The translations under genes and the position numbers were made by a program. A DNA stretch of 64,000 nt, taken from Shinisaurus crocodilurus (Eukaryota; Chordata; Lepidosauria; Squamata; Shinisauridae). Positions 53,915 to 64,000 of the stretch are shown piece after piece; the stretch's first letter is position 1; each line of letters starts with the position of its first letter. The notes beneath the pieces are model-generated. The model was not told the DNA's origin. It ran no database searches and saw only the letters and a list, made by a program, of their open reading frames with translations. The stretch is taken from positions 117,439,359 through 117,503,358 of the forward strand of contig CM037879.1 of NCBI GenBank assembly GCA_021292165.1. The letters run 5' to 3'.

Positions 53915-53920
<6 letters not shown>
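52898..53920. other. No feature recognised
   Basis: Unassigned sequence; an 18-bp palindrome GCCATATTGCAATATGGC lies at 52893-52910. Confidence 0.45.

Positions 53921-53922
<2 letters not shown>

Positions 53923-53949
<27 letters not shown>
53923..53949. repeat. (GA)n microsatellite
   Basis: About 13 GA units. Confidence 0.9.
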
Positions 53950-53952
<3 letters not shown>

Positions 53953-54149
53953 GAGTCTAAGGAGATTTACTAAAGAGAAATGTCTGAGCAACGTGCCAAA
54001 AATACTTTCCATATGTGTGACTGTTGGCAGACAAAGCTCTCTGTGCATGCAGAGTGTGAAGGTAAATAGTTTTCAGTCCTTGGGTCCTTGGGGTTGAAGA
54101 CACTCTAGGGCCCAATGTGGTGTGACATTAAATACATCTTTGCATTTAA

Positions 54150-54320
54150 GATGCAGGTTTTTAAAAATGCAAGTAGCATCCACTGGGGGGGCGGGGGAGG
54201 GCTGATTGTTTTTGGGATTGCAGCAGATGCAGAATGGGGGTTAGCCTTTCCTCCTCTGCTGGGTCTTGCTTCTCTGAAGGTGCTATTCATGTTGGAAGGA
54301 AATTTCCCATTGGTGCCAGA
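54150..54320. repeat. Half copy of the 13137-13438 palindromic family
   Basis: TTTAAAAATGCAAGTAGCAT, GATTGCAGCAGATGCAGAAT and CCTTTCCTCCTCTGCTGGGT follow the same order as one arm and centre of that family. Confidence 0.5.
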
Positions 54321-54341
54321 TGCATGCGGAAGGGCTAGGCC

Positions 54342-54405
54342 AGTGTTCCTCAACCGTGGGTCCCCAGATGTTTTTGGCCTACAACTCCCAGCATGCCCCA
54401 GCCAG
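54342..54405. mobile_element. Half copy of the 52317 hAT MITE
   Basis: CAGTGTTCCTCAACCGTGGG, GTCCCCAGATGTTTTTGGCC and CTACAACTCCCAGCATGCCC match the left half. The copy stops at the palindrome centre. Confidence 0.75.
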
Positions 54406-54409
54406 CAAA

Positions 54410-54818
54410 TACAGAAGTTATCTTTTTTGTTGTATCATTATTTATTTATTTATTATATTTATACCCTGCCTGTCACAGATTAGCCCAGTTTGAGGAGGGA
54501 AAGCAAAAGCAATGAATTGCTAAAAACTGGAGGAGTGTGTGCATCTGCTTTCTAATGCACTGGGGGCAGAAGGCAAGTGTTGAAGTTGCCCACTTCAAAT
54601 TTTAAATTATAATTGAAACAAATAGAAGGGGGAACAGCAATGAGGGGGAGGAGAAAGAATATTTATTATATCTTTATTTATTAAATTTTTAATGCACCCT
54701 GTAAACAATGTTATCTGGGTAGATTACATACAGTTAAAAGACTAAAACGCCATACAAACAGTTAAACATATAAAATACAATATAATGCATGACAAAAAAA
54801 AGAGCATGAAGTTGCCCA
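54410..54818. other. No gene; LINE tail-like AT-rich stretch
   Basis: 54655-54785 (TTTATTAAATTTTTAATGCA, TACATACAGTTAAAAGACTA) resembles an antisense LINE 3' end, clade unknown. Otherwise unassigned. Confidence 0.35.
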
Positions 54819-54819
54819 C

Positions 54820-54972
54820 TTTAGCTTGTCTGAGCGTGGAAAGCTAAGCAGGGTCAGGCCTGGTTATTACTTGGATGGGAGACCTCTCCTCTAGTTTCCT
54901 GCATTGAGCAGGGGGTTGGACTCGATGGCCTTGTAGGCCCCTTCCAACTCTATGATCTATGAAATCTATGAA
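54820..54972 (+). mobile_element. 5S rRNA / CR1 composite SINE, copy 3
   Basis: TTAGCTTGTCTGAGCGTGGA, AAGCTAAGCAGGGTCAGGCC and TTACTTGGATGGGAGACC, then GCATTGAGCAGGGGGTTGGA and CCTTCCAACTCTATGATCTA ending in ATCTATG repeats. It is 5'-truncated in the 5S-derived head. Boxes A and C are intact. Confidence 0.8.
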
Positions 54973-55182
54973 ACACAAAAACCACCTCCACCCAGGTGCC
55001 ACGTGGCTCCAGGTTTGGAAGTACCGTAACTCCTGCTGGTGGAAAAGTAGCCAGGGAGAAGTGGTTTGGGGGGAGGAGGTGGGAGAAGGGTTCAGCATCC
55101 CTCCCCCTCCTCTATAGTGCTTTATCACCACAATCTCACCCCCATTTCATAGGAACTCAGAATAACCTGATGAATTGCACTG

Positions 55183-55272
55183 CCTATGGATTGTATCCAA
55201 TGTTAGTTCTACTTAGAGTAGATCCATCAAAAAATGAATGGGCCTTAAGTTAGATTAACATTGGATACAACC
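55183..55272. repeat. Palindromic MITE (GGATTGTATCCAATGTTAG ends)
   Basis: GGATTGTATCCAATGTTAGT and CTACTTAGAGTAGATCCATC at the left; GGGCCTTAAGTTAGATTAAC and ATTGGATACAACCC at the right. The outer ends are inverted copies. Confidence 0.7.
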
Positions 55273-55274
55273 CA

Positions 55275-57030
55275 TTATGCCTGCTTTGGCCCTAAAGAAC
55301 CCTTTCATATGAGGGCCTTCCTTATCATACCCTGCTTCATGCATTGGTGTCTGAAATGTTATTAAAACAATAAACGAGGCAGAACTGCTGAAGTTATACG
55401 TAAGATATCACTTTGCATTTGATTACTGTAATTTTGAGCATATGGCTTATTTACTTGTAATATTTTGTACAATAATTCCAGCTGACCTGTTTGGAAGGAT
55501 TTTTATTCTTGACTACAACATGCACAAGAACAAAGATTTTGATTGCAGTTTTACTATCAAAGTAATACGTTTCAATTGACTAAGCAAGCTAGTAACAATT
55601 TAGATAAAAGGATGCAATATAACAATTAATGAGCTATACACAAATTTCTCCTTGTTCCTTAACTCTTCAGAGTGTGCCGGAGAAAGAAATCTTCCCATTC
55701 TGTCTCTCCAGTTTGGAGAATTGCAGTGGATTCTCCACTGCAAGTGGAGATATCTGTCCAAACTGCTCAAATGTACCATAGCTGATCCTCCTTAGAAAAT
55801 AACATTTGTGAATAAGAGTGTTGTTCAGATATATGTGCTCTATTTATGACAAAGGGGCTGGCAGACATCTGCCTAGAAGCCATACTCTGTGACCCATAAG
55901 CTTGCATCGGAAAAACAGATTTACAGAAGCTGGCCATCGTGACTAACTAGATGCCCAGAGAGTCACTATACAAGTCAGAAAGTATTTTGTATAATATAGA
56001 TGACTCAGTTTCAAGGGCCTCTCATTGTTTTGTGAAACTGACTGGGAGACTGTCTTTCATTTTTACCACATACTAAGAACAGATTCCAGATTCCTGAGAC
56101 CAAAAGTACATTTTTGTTTTAAAACGTTTGGTTCTCCTGAACTATTTACACTTAATTAATTAATTAATTAACTATAAATAATAAGAGTAATAAATTATTT
56201 ATTTATAAAAATATAACGCTTATTTATTTATTTATTTAAACTTTATTTTATGGTGATGAATTGTCCATAATCAAGGCCTTTTAAAATGCTGTCTCCCCAT
56301 TGTCCCATTTTGTCCCCATTTCAACTAATACCTTACTCCTGTCACAGCTTTGCTATCACCTTCTTAATATGGAACAAACTTTTTGGGGTCTCATAATAGG
56401 AGCAACAGGGTCTAATATAGGTGCTGATAAGGACTGGGAGATTGTCTTTCATTTTTATCACAGACTAAGAACAGATTCCAGATTCCCAAGACCAAAAATA
56501 CATTTTTGTCTTAAAACGTTGGGTTCTCCTGAACTTCGAAACTCGAACTCTGCTTAAAAAAACAGGAGATGTGTCAAATTTCAGATTTAGAGTTGTACAC
56601 GGTGGGCCACATTTTTCACTGTGTCTGAGAAACGTACACACAGTGGGGGCAATCCTTGCTACTTTAGGCACATAGCACTTGTGAGCAGAGTGACCCCTAG
56701 TTTCTGTGGATCATGTGGATTCTGGCAGGGTATCCGGTTATTATGGGAATGAGAAGGCTATGCATCATCTCTTTATCTTGCATGATGCTATTTACTCTTA
56801 CTCCTGAGCTCGAATTACTTGCACAGTATGGAGAGGTATGTAAGCTGGACAGCCCATTGTTTCCACTAGTTAAGACTGTTCTTCTGGATAGTGTGTGTTC
56901 TATCACTATTGATGAGTGACACAACACATTGCCATACGCATAGCTAGTATGGGGGGTGGGGGATGTGCCTCCCCCCCTACTCACCCCCTCCATTGCTAAA
57001 CCTTTGTGGTTACTTGTAGAAAAGGCAGCT
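55275..57030. other. No gene; internal duplication
   Basis: A block at about 56041-56135 (GGGAGACTGTCTTTCATTTT, AAGAACAGATTCCAGATTCC, TTGGTTCTCCTGAAC) recurs at about 56435-56535 with a few changes, a dispersed direct repeat about 390 bp apart. A (TTAA)n run is at 56153-56171. The rest is unassigned. Confidence 0.6.
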
Positions 57031-57032
57031 TA

Positions 57033-57137
57033 GGTTGCAATCCTATGTACATTTAGGCAAAAAAAAAATCATGGCTGGCTGAGGAATGCTGGGAGTTGTA
57101 GGACATTTTTCCTGTCTAAACATGCATCAGATTGTGC
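57033..57137. repeat. Degraded copy of the 20006-20141 MITE
   Basis: GGTTGCAATCCTATGTACAT, CATGGCTGGCTGAGGAATGC and GGGAGTTGTAGGACATTTTT match its order; the right end (CATGCATCAGATTGTGCC) is eroded. Confidence 0.5.
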
Positions 57138-57139
57138 CT

Positions 57140-57900
57140 TTACACATTCATTCTCACCCTTCCCCTGCCTCATGCTGCCCCTTTTGTGCCTTCCTCATTT
57201 CCCCCCTCTTTGGTGCCACACGACCCCTGCATCTGAACCATTCAGTAACATTTAAACATTTTACTTACTATTTTGTGGGGAAGAACTTTATGTTTCCAAA
57301 AATTGCTTAAAGAAAAAAGGTATCTATTATACGAGACAAGGCAGACTGCATCTTTTCTGCCATTGTGCAGACAGTACTGGAAAGTTATCTCAATCTAGAT
57401 TAGGGTAATACCTTTAATAGCCCAACCCAAAGGTCACAACATGTGCAAGCCTTGGAGATCTCCCGATCTCTTCAATAGGCAAGATGTTACAAAAAGCAGG
57501 TTGGTGGGATAGAGGTGAGGGGAAGAAACAGGAGTGGGGAAAGCTGTCAATATTGAAGTCATGATGCCTGCACAACTTCAGAGTTTTAAGATGAGATGGA
57601 GGAGGAGAATTTGCATTTTGCAGATGATCAAATTGGGCGCCACCAAGTGATGTGATGGTCTCAGTGCCCCTAGGACCACTGGGAACAAGGAAGCAAGCAG
57701 CAGACAATGGCTGATCCTCCATTCTTGAAAATACAAAATCCATCCAGCTGTTCTCAGAACTGTCTCCATCCTGGGCAAACCAGATAGCTGTCCATAGTAT
57801 TCACGATGCTTATAAAGAGCCATATCAGCCCCTGCAGCTTTGATGGGCCCTAAACAATTATTCAGTGCTGTGGAAAAGATCCTTCTCCAGCTCAGAAATT
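57140..57900. other. No feature recognised
   Basis: Unassigned. The open frames at 57414-57943 show no protein family I recognise. Confidence 0.4.
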
Positions 57901-57909
57901 CATTTATGT

Positions 57910-58300
57910 CAGCGCGGTGTGGAACCTCAAGCCCAGGAGCCAAATCTGGCCTGCCTGGGGTCCCAATCCAACCCTATGTGATTCCGCAGATGGCCACTCC
58001 CCCTTCCCCCGCCCCCACCTTCTTTCCCCCCAACCATCAATCATTTGGTGATTTCCTGGCTTTTCTGCTCACACACACCCCTTCGAAAAAGTTGAAATGC
58101 CTCTCTCCTAAGGCATAGTTACTGGCAGTAAGAGCTTTAAGCTAAAATAGGCTGGGTTTTTTGGATTTTGGCACTACCCTTTTGCCTTTGGCTCAGCTTC
58201 CTTTGGCCCCGCCCACCACTGGAATGCATCCCCCCCCCCCCCCGAGACCTTCTCCAAAATGGAATTCAGTGCTTGGGCTGAAAGAGGTTCAACTTTCCTG
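57910..58300. mobile_element. hAT MITE with exact 8-bp TSD (TGCAGAACCTCAGG family), 391 bp
   Basis: Begins CAGCGCGGTGTGGAACCTCA and ends AAGAGGTTCAACTTTCCTG. ATTTATGT is exact at 57902-57909 and 58301-58308. The interior matches 16640-17016 in reverse orientation (CCAACCATCAATCATTTGGT, TTTGGCCCCGCCCACCACTG). C14 near 58230. Confidence 0.9.
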
Positions 58301-58308
58301 ATTTATGT

Positions 58309-59127
58309 GTTACATTGGGATGTCCAGTAGAGGCTGCTACCCTGTCACTGGGAGGAGGATGGGTACTGGTGGTCAAAGCTTAGAGTGTGGACCCTTAGAT
58401 TTGAGGTTCAGGATCAGTCTCCTAGTATATTGCCACGTAAAAGGGGAAACTAAAATCTTCAAAAGGCTCAAGGTACATTAGTGAAGGTCAGAGTAGAGTT
58501 TCAAGGGGGCTCATTTCTTAACTTGCCCACTAAGTAGGAGCAAATTAATTCATTAATCCTTCTAGACACTTGCATGACTCATCACCAAATCCCTGAGTGC
58601 CTCACAATGATTGATTTTATTTTCATAGGACTTCTGTGGGAGAAAAGATGTGATCGCCATTTTTATATCTATAAAATTGAATGAACCATGCTCTGGGCTT
58701 AGTGTTTGCCTTTGAGCACAAAGACAAATTTAGCCAAGATGCATGCCAGATCTTCTGAATTCTTGGCCCATGACCTTTGTTCAATAGCAGAGGTTCCCTT
58801 CCTTTTTCTGAGCTATATTTTGCCCAGGTCCAGACTCTTTGGTCCCTGTTCCCTATTTCCAAAACATCACAAAGGCAAACTCGTTGAGGAATGGCATGCA
58901 TGGAAGACTCCCACTAACTAAGTAGCATCAGCTCACATCACTAGCAAGGCTGCTGTGCAAGCTTCTATGTTGAACCATATTCTTGCACCCCAGAGTCAAA
59001 AGCATAGCTTCACTAGTATCCTGCAGTCAAGAGCACAGCACACAGTGTCCATGTTGTGATGACTGTCCTATATTTGAGAACATTCCATCTGCTCTTCAGA
59101 TGCAGGGGGATGGAAAGAGATGATAGA
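58309..59127. other. No feature recognised
   Basis: Unassigned. Confidence 0.4.
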
Positions 59128-59343
59128 ACCAGTGTGGTGTAGTGGTTGGACTGGGACTCAGGAGACCTGGGTTCTAGTCCTCCCTCAACCATGAAGCTCA
59201 CTGGATGACTTTGGGCCAGGCACTGACTCTCAGCCTAGCCTACCTCACAGGGTTGTTCTGAGGATAAAATGAAGAGGAGGATATGTATGCTACCTTGAGG
59301 TCCTTGGGGAAAAGGTCGGACACAAATAAATAAATAAATAAAT
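59128..59343 (+). mobile_element. Sauria-type SINE, diverged copy
   Basis: GAACCAGTGTGGTGTAGTGG (A-box region, with a short deletion after it), B box GGGTTCTAGTCCTC, TGACTTTGGGCCAGGCACTG, and GTATGCTACCTTGAGGTCCT with an AATAAATAAATAAATAAAT tail. Confidence 0.9.
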
Positions 59344-59374
59344 ATCTATAAAGTCAATGAAGAAAAACATTGCA

Positions 59375-59470
59375 CCTTTTTGTCTTTATTTATTTATACC
59401 AAATTTTACCCAGCTCTTCAGCCAAAAAAGACTCCCAGAATGGCTCACATAGATTAATAATAAGACATAG
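59375..59470 (-). mobile_element. LINE 3' tail fragment, antisense (tentative)
   Basis: TTTATTTATTTATACCAAAT, then CCCAGAATGGCTCACATAGA and TTAATAATAAGACA resemble a reversed LINE 3' end. Confidence 0.35.
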
Positions 59471-59616
59471 TGAGAGTCACTTAAGAGGTTTGGCTGGAAA
59501 CATTGTCTGTGTTCCTGTACTTTGTGATGACAGAATGGTACAAGGAACAGAACAGTTTCTTAGAATAGAACGAGCACACAGTTTTACTAAAATTCCATGC
59601 TACAACATACTTAATA

Positions 59617-59865
59617 CAGTCATGCCTTAGATTGAGAGCATAATTCGTTCCGGAAACGTGCTTGTAATCCAAAACACTCTTATATCAAAACGAAATCCCC
59701 CCAAAAAATTTGTACAGAGATTTTTAATTTAAGCCGTACTACAGTACTTGTATTGCAAGACGTCGCTTGTATATCAAGTCAAAAAAAATTAAATAAATAT
59801 TTAAAAATTTGCTTGTCTTGCAAAACGCTCTCAAACCAAGTTACTTGCAATCCAAGGTATTACTG
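59617..59865. mobile_element. Tc1/mariner-type MITE flanked by TA, 249 bp
   Basis: CAGTCATGCCTTAGATTGAG at the left and GCAATCCAAGGTATTACTG at the right are imperfect inverted ends. TA lies on both sides (59615-59616 and 59866-59867). Internally GCTTGTAATCCAAAACACTC pairs with the TTGCAAAACGCTCTCAAACC region. No transposase. Confidence 0.75.
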
Positions 59866-59869
59866 TATA

Positions 59870-60315
59870 GGGTTAATCCTGCCCTTGTTTCTGAGGGGCT
59901 TCCAGACTGAGAACTCCTAGTGCTGCCAGTCAGAAGGCACTCTGCAGCCATTCCACCTTTTCATCAACAGATTATCTGCAGTAAGAGAAAAGGGGGAAGA
60001 AGTGGTGGGAAAGCATGTGAGAGTTGAAGATGACGTTGTCTAGACACCCCATAACATTCCACAAATGAATCAGGGCCATGTTGCCATAAAAGCCTCATCT
60101 GGAAGCACCTTGGATCTTTATTGCAGGCCTTGAGTCTGTCCAGTGCTAGATTGGAGAAGGCAATGGTCAAAAATAGATGGTCAAAAATTGTATTATTGCC
60201 TCATGTATTGCAGATGCAGAACAGCCACACTTCTCCAGTGAACCAAAGGCAGCTTGGGATGGAGTTTGACCTACTTTCCTTTGGCAGAGAAAGTAATTTG
60301 CTCTGGTGCAGTGAT
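59870..60315. other. No feature recognised
   Basis: Unassigned. Confidence 0.35.
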
Positions 60316-60365
60316 TTGTGTGTGTGTGTGTGTGAGAGCGAGAGAGCGAGAGAGCGAGAGAGAGC
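60316..60365. repeat. (GT)n-(GAGAGC)n compound microsatellite
   Basis: About nine GT units, then GAGAGCGAGAGAGCGAGAG. Confidence 0.9.
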
Positions 60366-61700
60366 TCTGATGTGCACGTGGGCTGTCCCACCCAGAAAGG
60401 GCGTCTGCACAGTGCAGTGTGTGCACATTCATCCGCGTGAATCCATGTGCACACTGACTGGAGCATACACAGGGCTCTGGGTCAGGGGCAGCGTATTTAT
60501 CATAGCGGTTGATCTTAAATGCTAAAGTTGCATTGATATAATGGATTGTAACCTCAGATGCTGTGGCTTGTGTGTGGAGGAGTTACTTATTTCATCTACC
60601 CATCCTTTAAAACATCTCTGTTGAGAGCTATTACTAAAGGATAGTGATCACATAAATGTATTCCAATACGCCTGCAAACAACAGACAAGAGTACAAACAA
60701 ATTACAAAGCATGTGGACAAGAAAAACCTCCACGAGTTTAATATTTGTATTTTTTATTTACTTTGGAAATAGGATTTCAGGGTGGGGAAAAATGCCCTAC
60801 TCTGCATTTTTCTCCCTCTTTGGTGCATCAAAGTTAAAAAATCAAATCAATACCATCTCAGTATTAGACGGTGGTGACAGCATGTGGACATCAGTGCTGT
60901 AATTAAAAAGCCATTCCGCTCACTTGGTAAAATGTAATTTTAGCTGTAGTCACTGGCTGTTTCCAAGCAATCTATTTACCCCCAAAATATCCTGAGGCTT
61001 GGACTGAAGAGTGTGAAATGATTGCGTTTTAGTTATCCTCATACATAACAAATTTCAATTATAACTCAGACTGTAAAAAATGTTGTAATAATATTACATT
61101 GAAGTCCCCCTGCTAACTGGCACCCATGATTGGGAAGGAGGAACAAAATCTGGCCATTATTCTTGTTATACATAAGGCTTCTTCCATGTGCTTTCAGGAG
61201 GGAAAAAAACACCAAATGACTTCAGCAGACTCAAAAGAGCAGCTCCTGGCGTATGATTACAATGCTTATGCTAATAAAAATGTATTTTAAAAACCCTCTT
61301 GGAATATAAGGCAAAAAGATTTTCTATCTTCATCATCATCATTATCCAACAACAATAACTGTTAGAGCTCAGTTGAAACTAATTCATCCATTTTCAAATG
61401 AGTTTCCCCATTTGCAAAATTTGGGACTCAATTTTGCCTTCTTCTTTTTTTAACTCCCCCTTCAAAATGTTCCTTTGTGTTCATTTGTAATTTGGATCTT
61501 GTGACCTTCCATGGAAATTATTTAACATCATTGTGTAATTGCACCATTATGTACTACCTGCATGTTCTGGTATTTTGCTAGCTTGGCCCACATGACTAAC
61601 ATCACATTCTTTCCAACATGGCACCTTCTCTATTGCATTATATTATTTATCAAGTCACTCCCAGATTGAGAGAGTTTGGCAGTGGAAAGGGCCTGGACCA
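60366..61700. other. No gene recognised
   Basis: Single-copy-looking, AT-rich. The part 60960-61340 lacks any repeat I recognise and could be conserved non-coding DNA. Confidence 0.3.
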
Positions 61701-61711
61701 AGGGTGGTCAT

Positions 61712-61898
61712 GTATTGGTCATAGATTTCTTAGATCATAGAGTTGGAAGGAGCCTACAAGGCTATCGAGTCCAACCCCCTGCTCAATGCAGGAAACTAGA
61801 GGAGGGGTCTCCCATCCAAGTAACAACCAGGCTTGACCCTGCTTAGCTTTCCACGCTCAGACAAGGTGAGTCAGCGTAAGCCACAGGCCTGTATACAA
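61712..61898 (-). mobile_element. 5S rRNA / CR1 composite SINE, copy 4, full-length with TSD
   Basis: On the minus strand it begins TTGTATACAGGCCTGTGGCT, continues ACGCTGACTCACCTTGTCTG and AGCGTGGAAAGCTAAGCAGG (box A), then GTTACTTGGATGGGAGACC (box C). The CR1 part is GCATTGAGCAGGGGGTTGG to CCTTCCAACTCTATGATC. GGTGGTCAT is exact at 61703-61711 and 61899-61907. About 187 bp, and the reference copy for the family's 5' end. Confidence 0.9.
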
Positions 61899-61913
61899 GG
61901 TGGTCATTTTCAT

Positions 61914-61937
61914 AACAACAACAACAACAACAACAAC
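61914..61937. repeat. (AAC)n microsatellite
   Basis: About eight AAC units. Confidence 0.9.
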
Positions 61938-61939
61938 AC

Positions 61940-62845
61940 ATATAAAAGACAAGTACATTGGTGATTCTAAAGGCATGTTTATTAAGGTTTTTTTGTGGTT
62001 TAGGCCAGGATCAAAGGAACTTCTCTTTACAGCAGCCAGTTTGCAAGAGAGGCTTTTCTTTGCACAAGCAACTTGTGATACAATGCAATATAAGGTGACA
62101 TGTTGCTCCACTGCCTACCCCACTGCCCTCCTCAGCCCTCCATTCCTCACAAGTCTATTGAGTGCCCTTCCTTCCCTACATGCCCACTGATGCCTTCCCA
62201 CCCCACTCCTCCTTGCCTGCACCATTGCCAATTATGCCCCCTCTCTGTCCCAGGTTGCTCCACTGCCCTCTCCAACCATTCCATGTCTTCAAGGTTGCTC
62301 CACTTTCCACCCATCCAAAGAATCTTTTAAAGGAAAATAATATAAGGGTGGCTGGTCACACTACAAAGCCAAGTGATGGTCTTTATCCACCAGCCAACTT
62401 CATCTCCCCAGAATGGGCCTGGAGGCAATCTTAGCAAATGAAGAGAGCTAGTGGTTGGTGCTTTGCTTTACATTGTGCTCAGCCACTCATTGTAAAGATT
62501 TAAGTGACTTGCTTGGACAGGGGCCCTCACAGGTGCTGAGGGAAGTGTCTGTGGGTGCTGTGGCCCCCTTGCGTGCTGCACTGGGGAAGGGAGACATAGT
62601 GCCTCAGAAGTGCAATCTGTCTCAATGACCTGCCACAATTCAATCTGGAAGAAGAGGAAGAGAGGCATCCAGAGGTTCTTTCCTTCTCCATTTGTGTAAT
62701 AATGGCAAGAGCCATCTCTTCTACCAGCATTCCCCCCCATCCCCAACAAACTCTCCTTGAGAGAGCACTCAAGTTGGTACTCCTGAGCTGCTTTTACAGC
62801 ATTATTAATTCCCCCCCCCCGTTTTTCCTTCTGACAACAGTATTA
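61940..62845. other. No gene; C-rich degenerate stretch
   Basis: GTTGCTCCACTGCC-type words recur near 62101, 62252 and 62292 in C-rich sequence. Otherwise unassigned. Confidence 0.4.
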
Positions 62846-62849
62846 TTAA

Positions 62850-62960
62850 TAAATAATATCAATATCAGTCCATTTCACAGCTAGAAAGTGAGGCTGAGAC
62901 ATAGTGATATGCCAAGGAAACCCAATGAGTTCATGGCTGAGCAGGGCTTTAAACGCCTTG
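62850..62960 (+). repeat. Possible MIR/CORE-SINE-like remnant
   Basis: CCATTTCACAGCTAGAAAGT, GAGGCTGAGACATAGTGATA and CCAATGAGTTCATGGCTGAG follow the order of the MIR core region. Weak match by eye. Confidence 0.3.
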
Positions 62961-64000
62961 CCCCCAAAGACTATGCTTTATCCCTCAGATTATATGGTCA
63001 TCAGAGCCAACTTCAGGTTTGAAAGGGCTCTTAGGCAAGATGTCCTTACTGCGGCTCCTCCTCCTCCTCCTTGTCATCACCCATTCATTCTCCCTCTGTC
63101 TTTAAGCCCAGTCCTCATTGCTGATTACAGGGAAAGGGCTAGTGAATGAGCAGGCAGCAGAAGCAGCAGCTGCTTCTCCTGGCGCCCATCACTCACTCAC
63201 TCACTCTCACTCATTCACTCACACTCTCCATCTAGGCCAGAGGGTGAGAGCAGGGAAAGAGGCAGCAATGGTAAAAGGAGCACCAGCAGGGTCAGCGTGC
63301 TCTGGTGATCAGATGTGCCTTCCCTGCTGAGTTGTAGGCCTTGGCAGGTGCCCAACTATGCTGCTGACCAGTGACTTTGGCCCTGACTCTCATGCAGAAA
63401 AAATGCACAGAGGTTGTCATGAATTGGCCACAGCTGCCCCAGGCAAATGGTAACAATAGAAGTCTGGGAAGCAAATGAAGTTCTTTGGGGCACAATTCCT
63501 CCTCTTCCTTCCCCCTCTCTCATTGTTGTCTTCCATTGTGGTCAAAATTTAGATTGCAAGCTCTTTGAGACCTGTCCTCTCCCCCCTTTTTCTTCTTCCT
63601 TATGTTACTCTGTAAATAAAGCACCATGTAGTGATCCAAAAGCCATAGTAGCGCCAACCAAAATATCACCAAGTTTAGTCATGACTTTGTGACATTTTTG
63701 TTGGCCCCAAAAGGTATTAGCTTATTGTGGTTTTTGGATTTTCTCCCCCAATGGACCACCATGGCTACCTATGATTTTTATGTACAGTGATGGCACTATA
63801 GAAATAAACAGTAAATATAATAATTCTGTACAGCAGGCAATTGTTGCTCAAGAGAGTAAAATAGATGGAGAAAACTGCCACAGAATCACAAAAGATGGAA
63901 GGGCAAGAACAGTTCTGAGACAACTAGATCAACTTTAGTATTTCCAAACTATTTATCAGCAGCAGTGTGATTTTAGTGGACGTAATGGTATCTAATTCTG
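62961..64000. other. No feature recognised
   Basis: A TCAC-rich stretch near 63188-63226; no gene or transposon recognised. Confidence 0.4.

Noticed and set aside
57414..57943. Overlapping minus-strand frames of about 110-120 codons
   Set aside because: They overlap in different frames and extend into a hAT MITE. No protein family recognised.

Overview
The window looks like intergenic or intronic DNA from a squamate reptile (lizard or snake). The main evidence is at least eight copies of a tRNA-derived SINE that closely resembles the Sauria SINE family. These have a tRNA-like head with A and B boxes, a conserved body and a tail ending in (ATAA)n. The rest of the repeat load also fits: CR1, L2, Vingi-like and Tx1/L1-like LINE fragments, many short palindromic hAT-type MITEs with 8-bp target-site duplications (TSDs), and long di- and trinucleotide microsatellites. 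I found no convincing host protein-coding exon, tRNA gene or rRNA gene. The open frames that make biological sense belong to retrotransposons.

Layout. 0-3.2 kb: hairpins, palindromic MITEs, and a CR1-type LINE 3' region split by a Vingi-like LINE tail with an 11-bp TSD. 3.9-7.8 kb: Sauria SINEs, hAT MITEs, and the first of four 5S-rRNA/CR1 composite SINEs. 9.6-12.9 kb: a 5'-truncated Vingi-like LINE with a readable reverse transcriptase, interrupted by a 1355-bp GC-rich hAT element (8-bp TSD ATATAAGA) that carries a G-quadruplex-prone minisatellite. 13.1-14.5 kb: two long imperfect palindromes of about 300 and 480 bp. 15-25.7 kb: hAT MITEs, a tRNA-type SINE, a CR1 tail, an L2 fragment with an open frame, and a four-TIR palindromic MITE. 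26.8-38.7 kb: LINE tails, pyrimidine tracts, a second 5S/CR1 SINE inside an antisense L2, a putative antisense LTR, and a 667-bp hAT element rich in ACTCG motifs. 39-46.8 kb: SINEs, a GC-rich TIR element, a CpG-rich ETS/CRE-like module, a 2-kb antisense L2 with an almost complete RT domain, and a Tx1/L1-type ORF2 C-terminus. 48.6-53 kb: a SINE-in-SINE insertion, another Vingi-like fragment, and a putative solo LTR with a perfectly palindromic MITE inserted just downstream of its TATA box. 54-64 kb: the remaining 5S/CR1 SINEs, a TA-flanked Tc1/mariner-type MITE, a 391-bp hAT MITE, a Sauria SINE and mostly unremarkable single-copy sequence.

The genes do not form a pathway. The window instead records nested insertions: Vingi into CR1, hAT into Vingi, MITE into MITE, MITE into LTR, SINE into SINE, SINE into MITE and composite SINE into L2. 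These give a relative order of activity. The observations most worth following are the composite SINE that joins a 5S rRNA-type promoter to a CR1 tail, the 480-bp hairpin at about 14.2 kb, the promoter-like CpG module shared by three repeats, and the ACTCG-array hAT element. All family names come from recognition by eye. I ran no database search.
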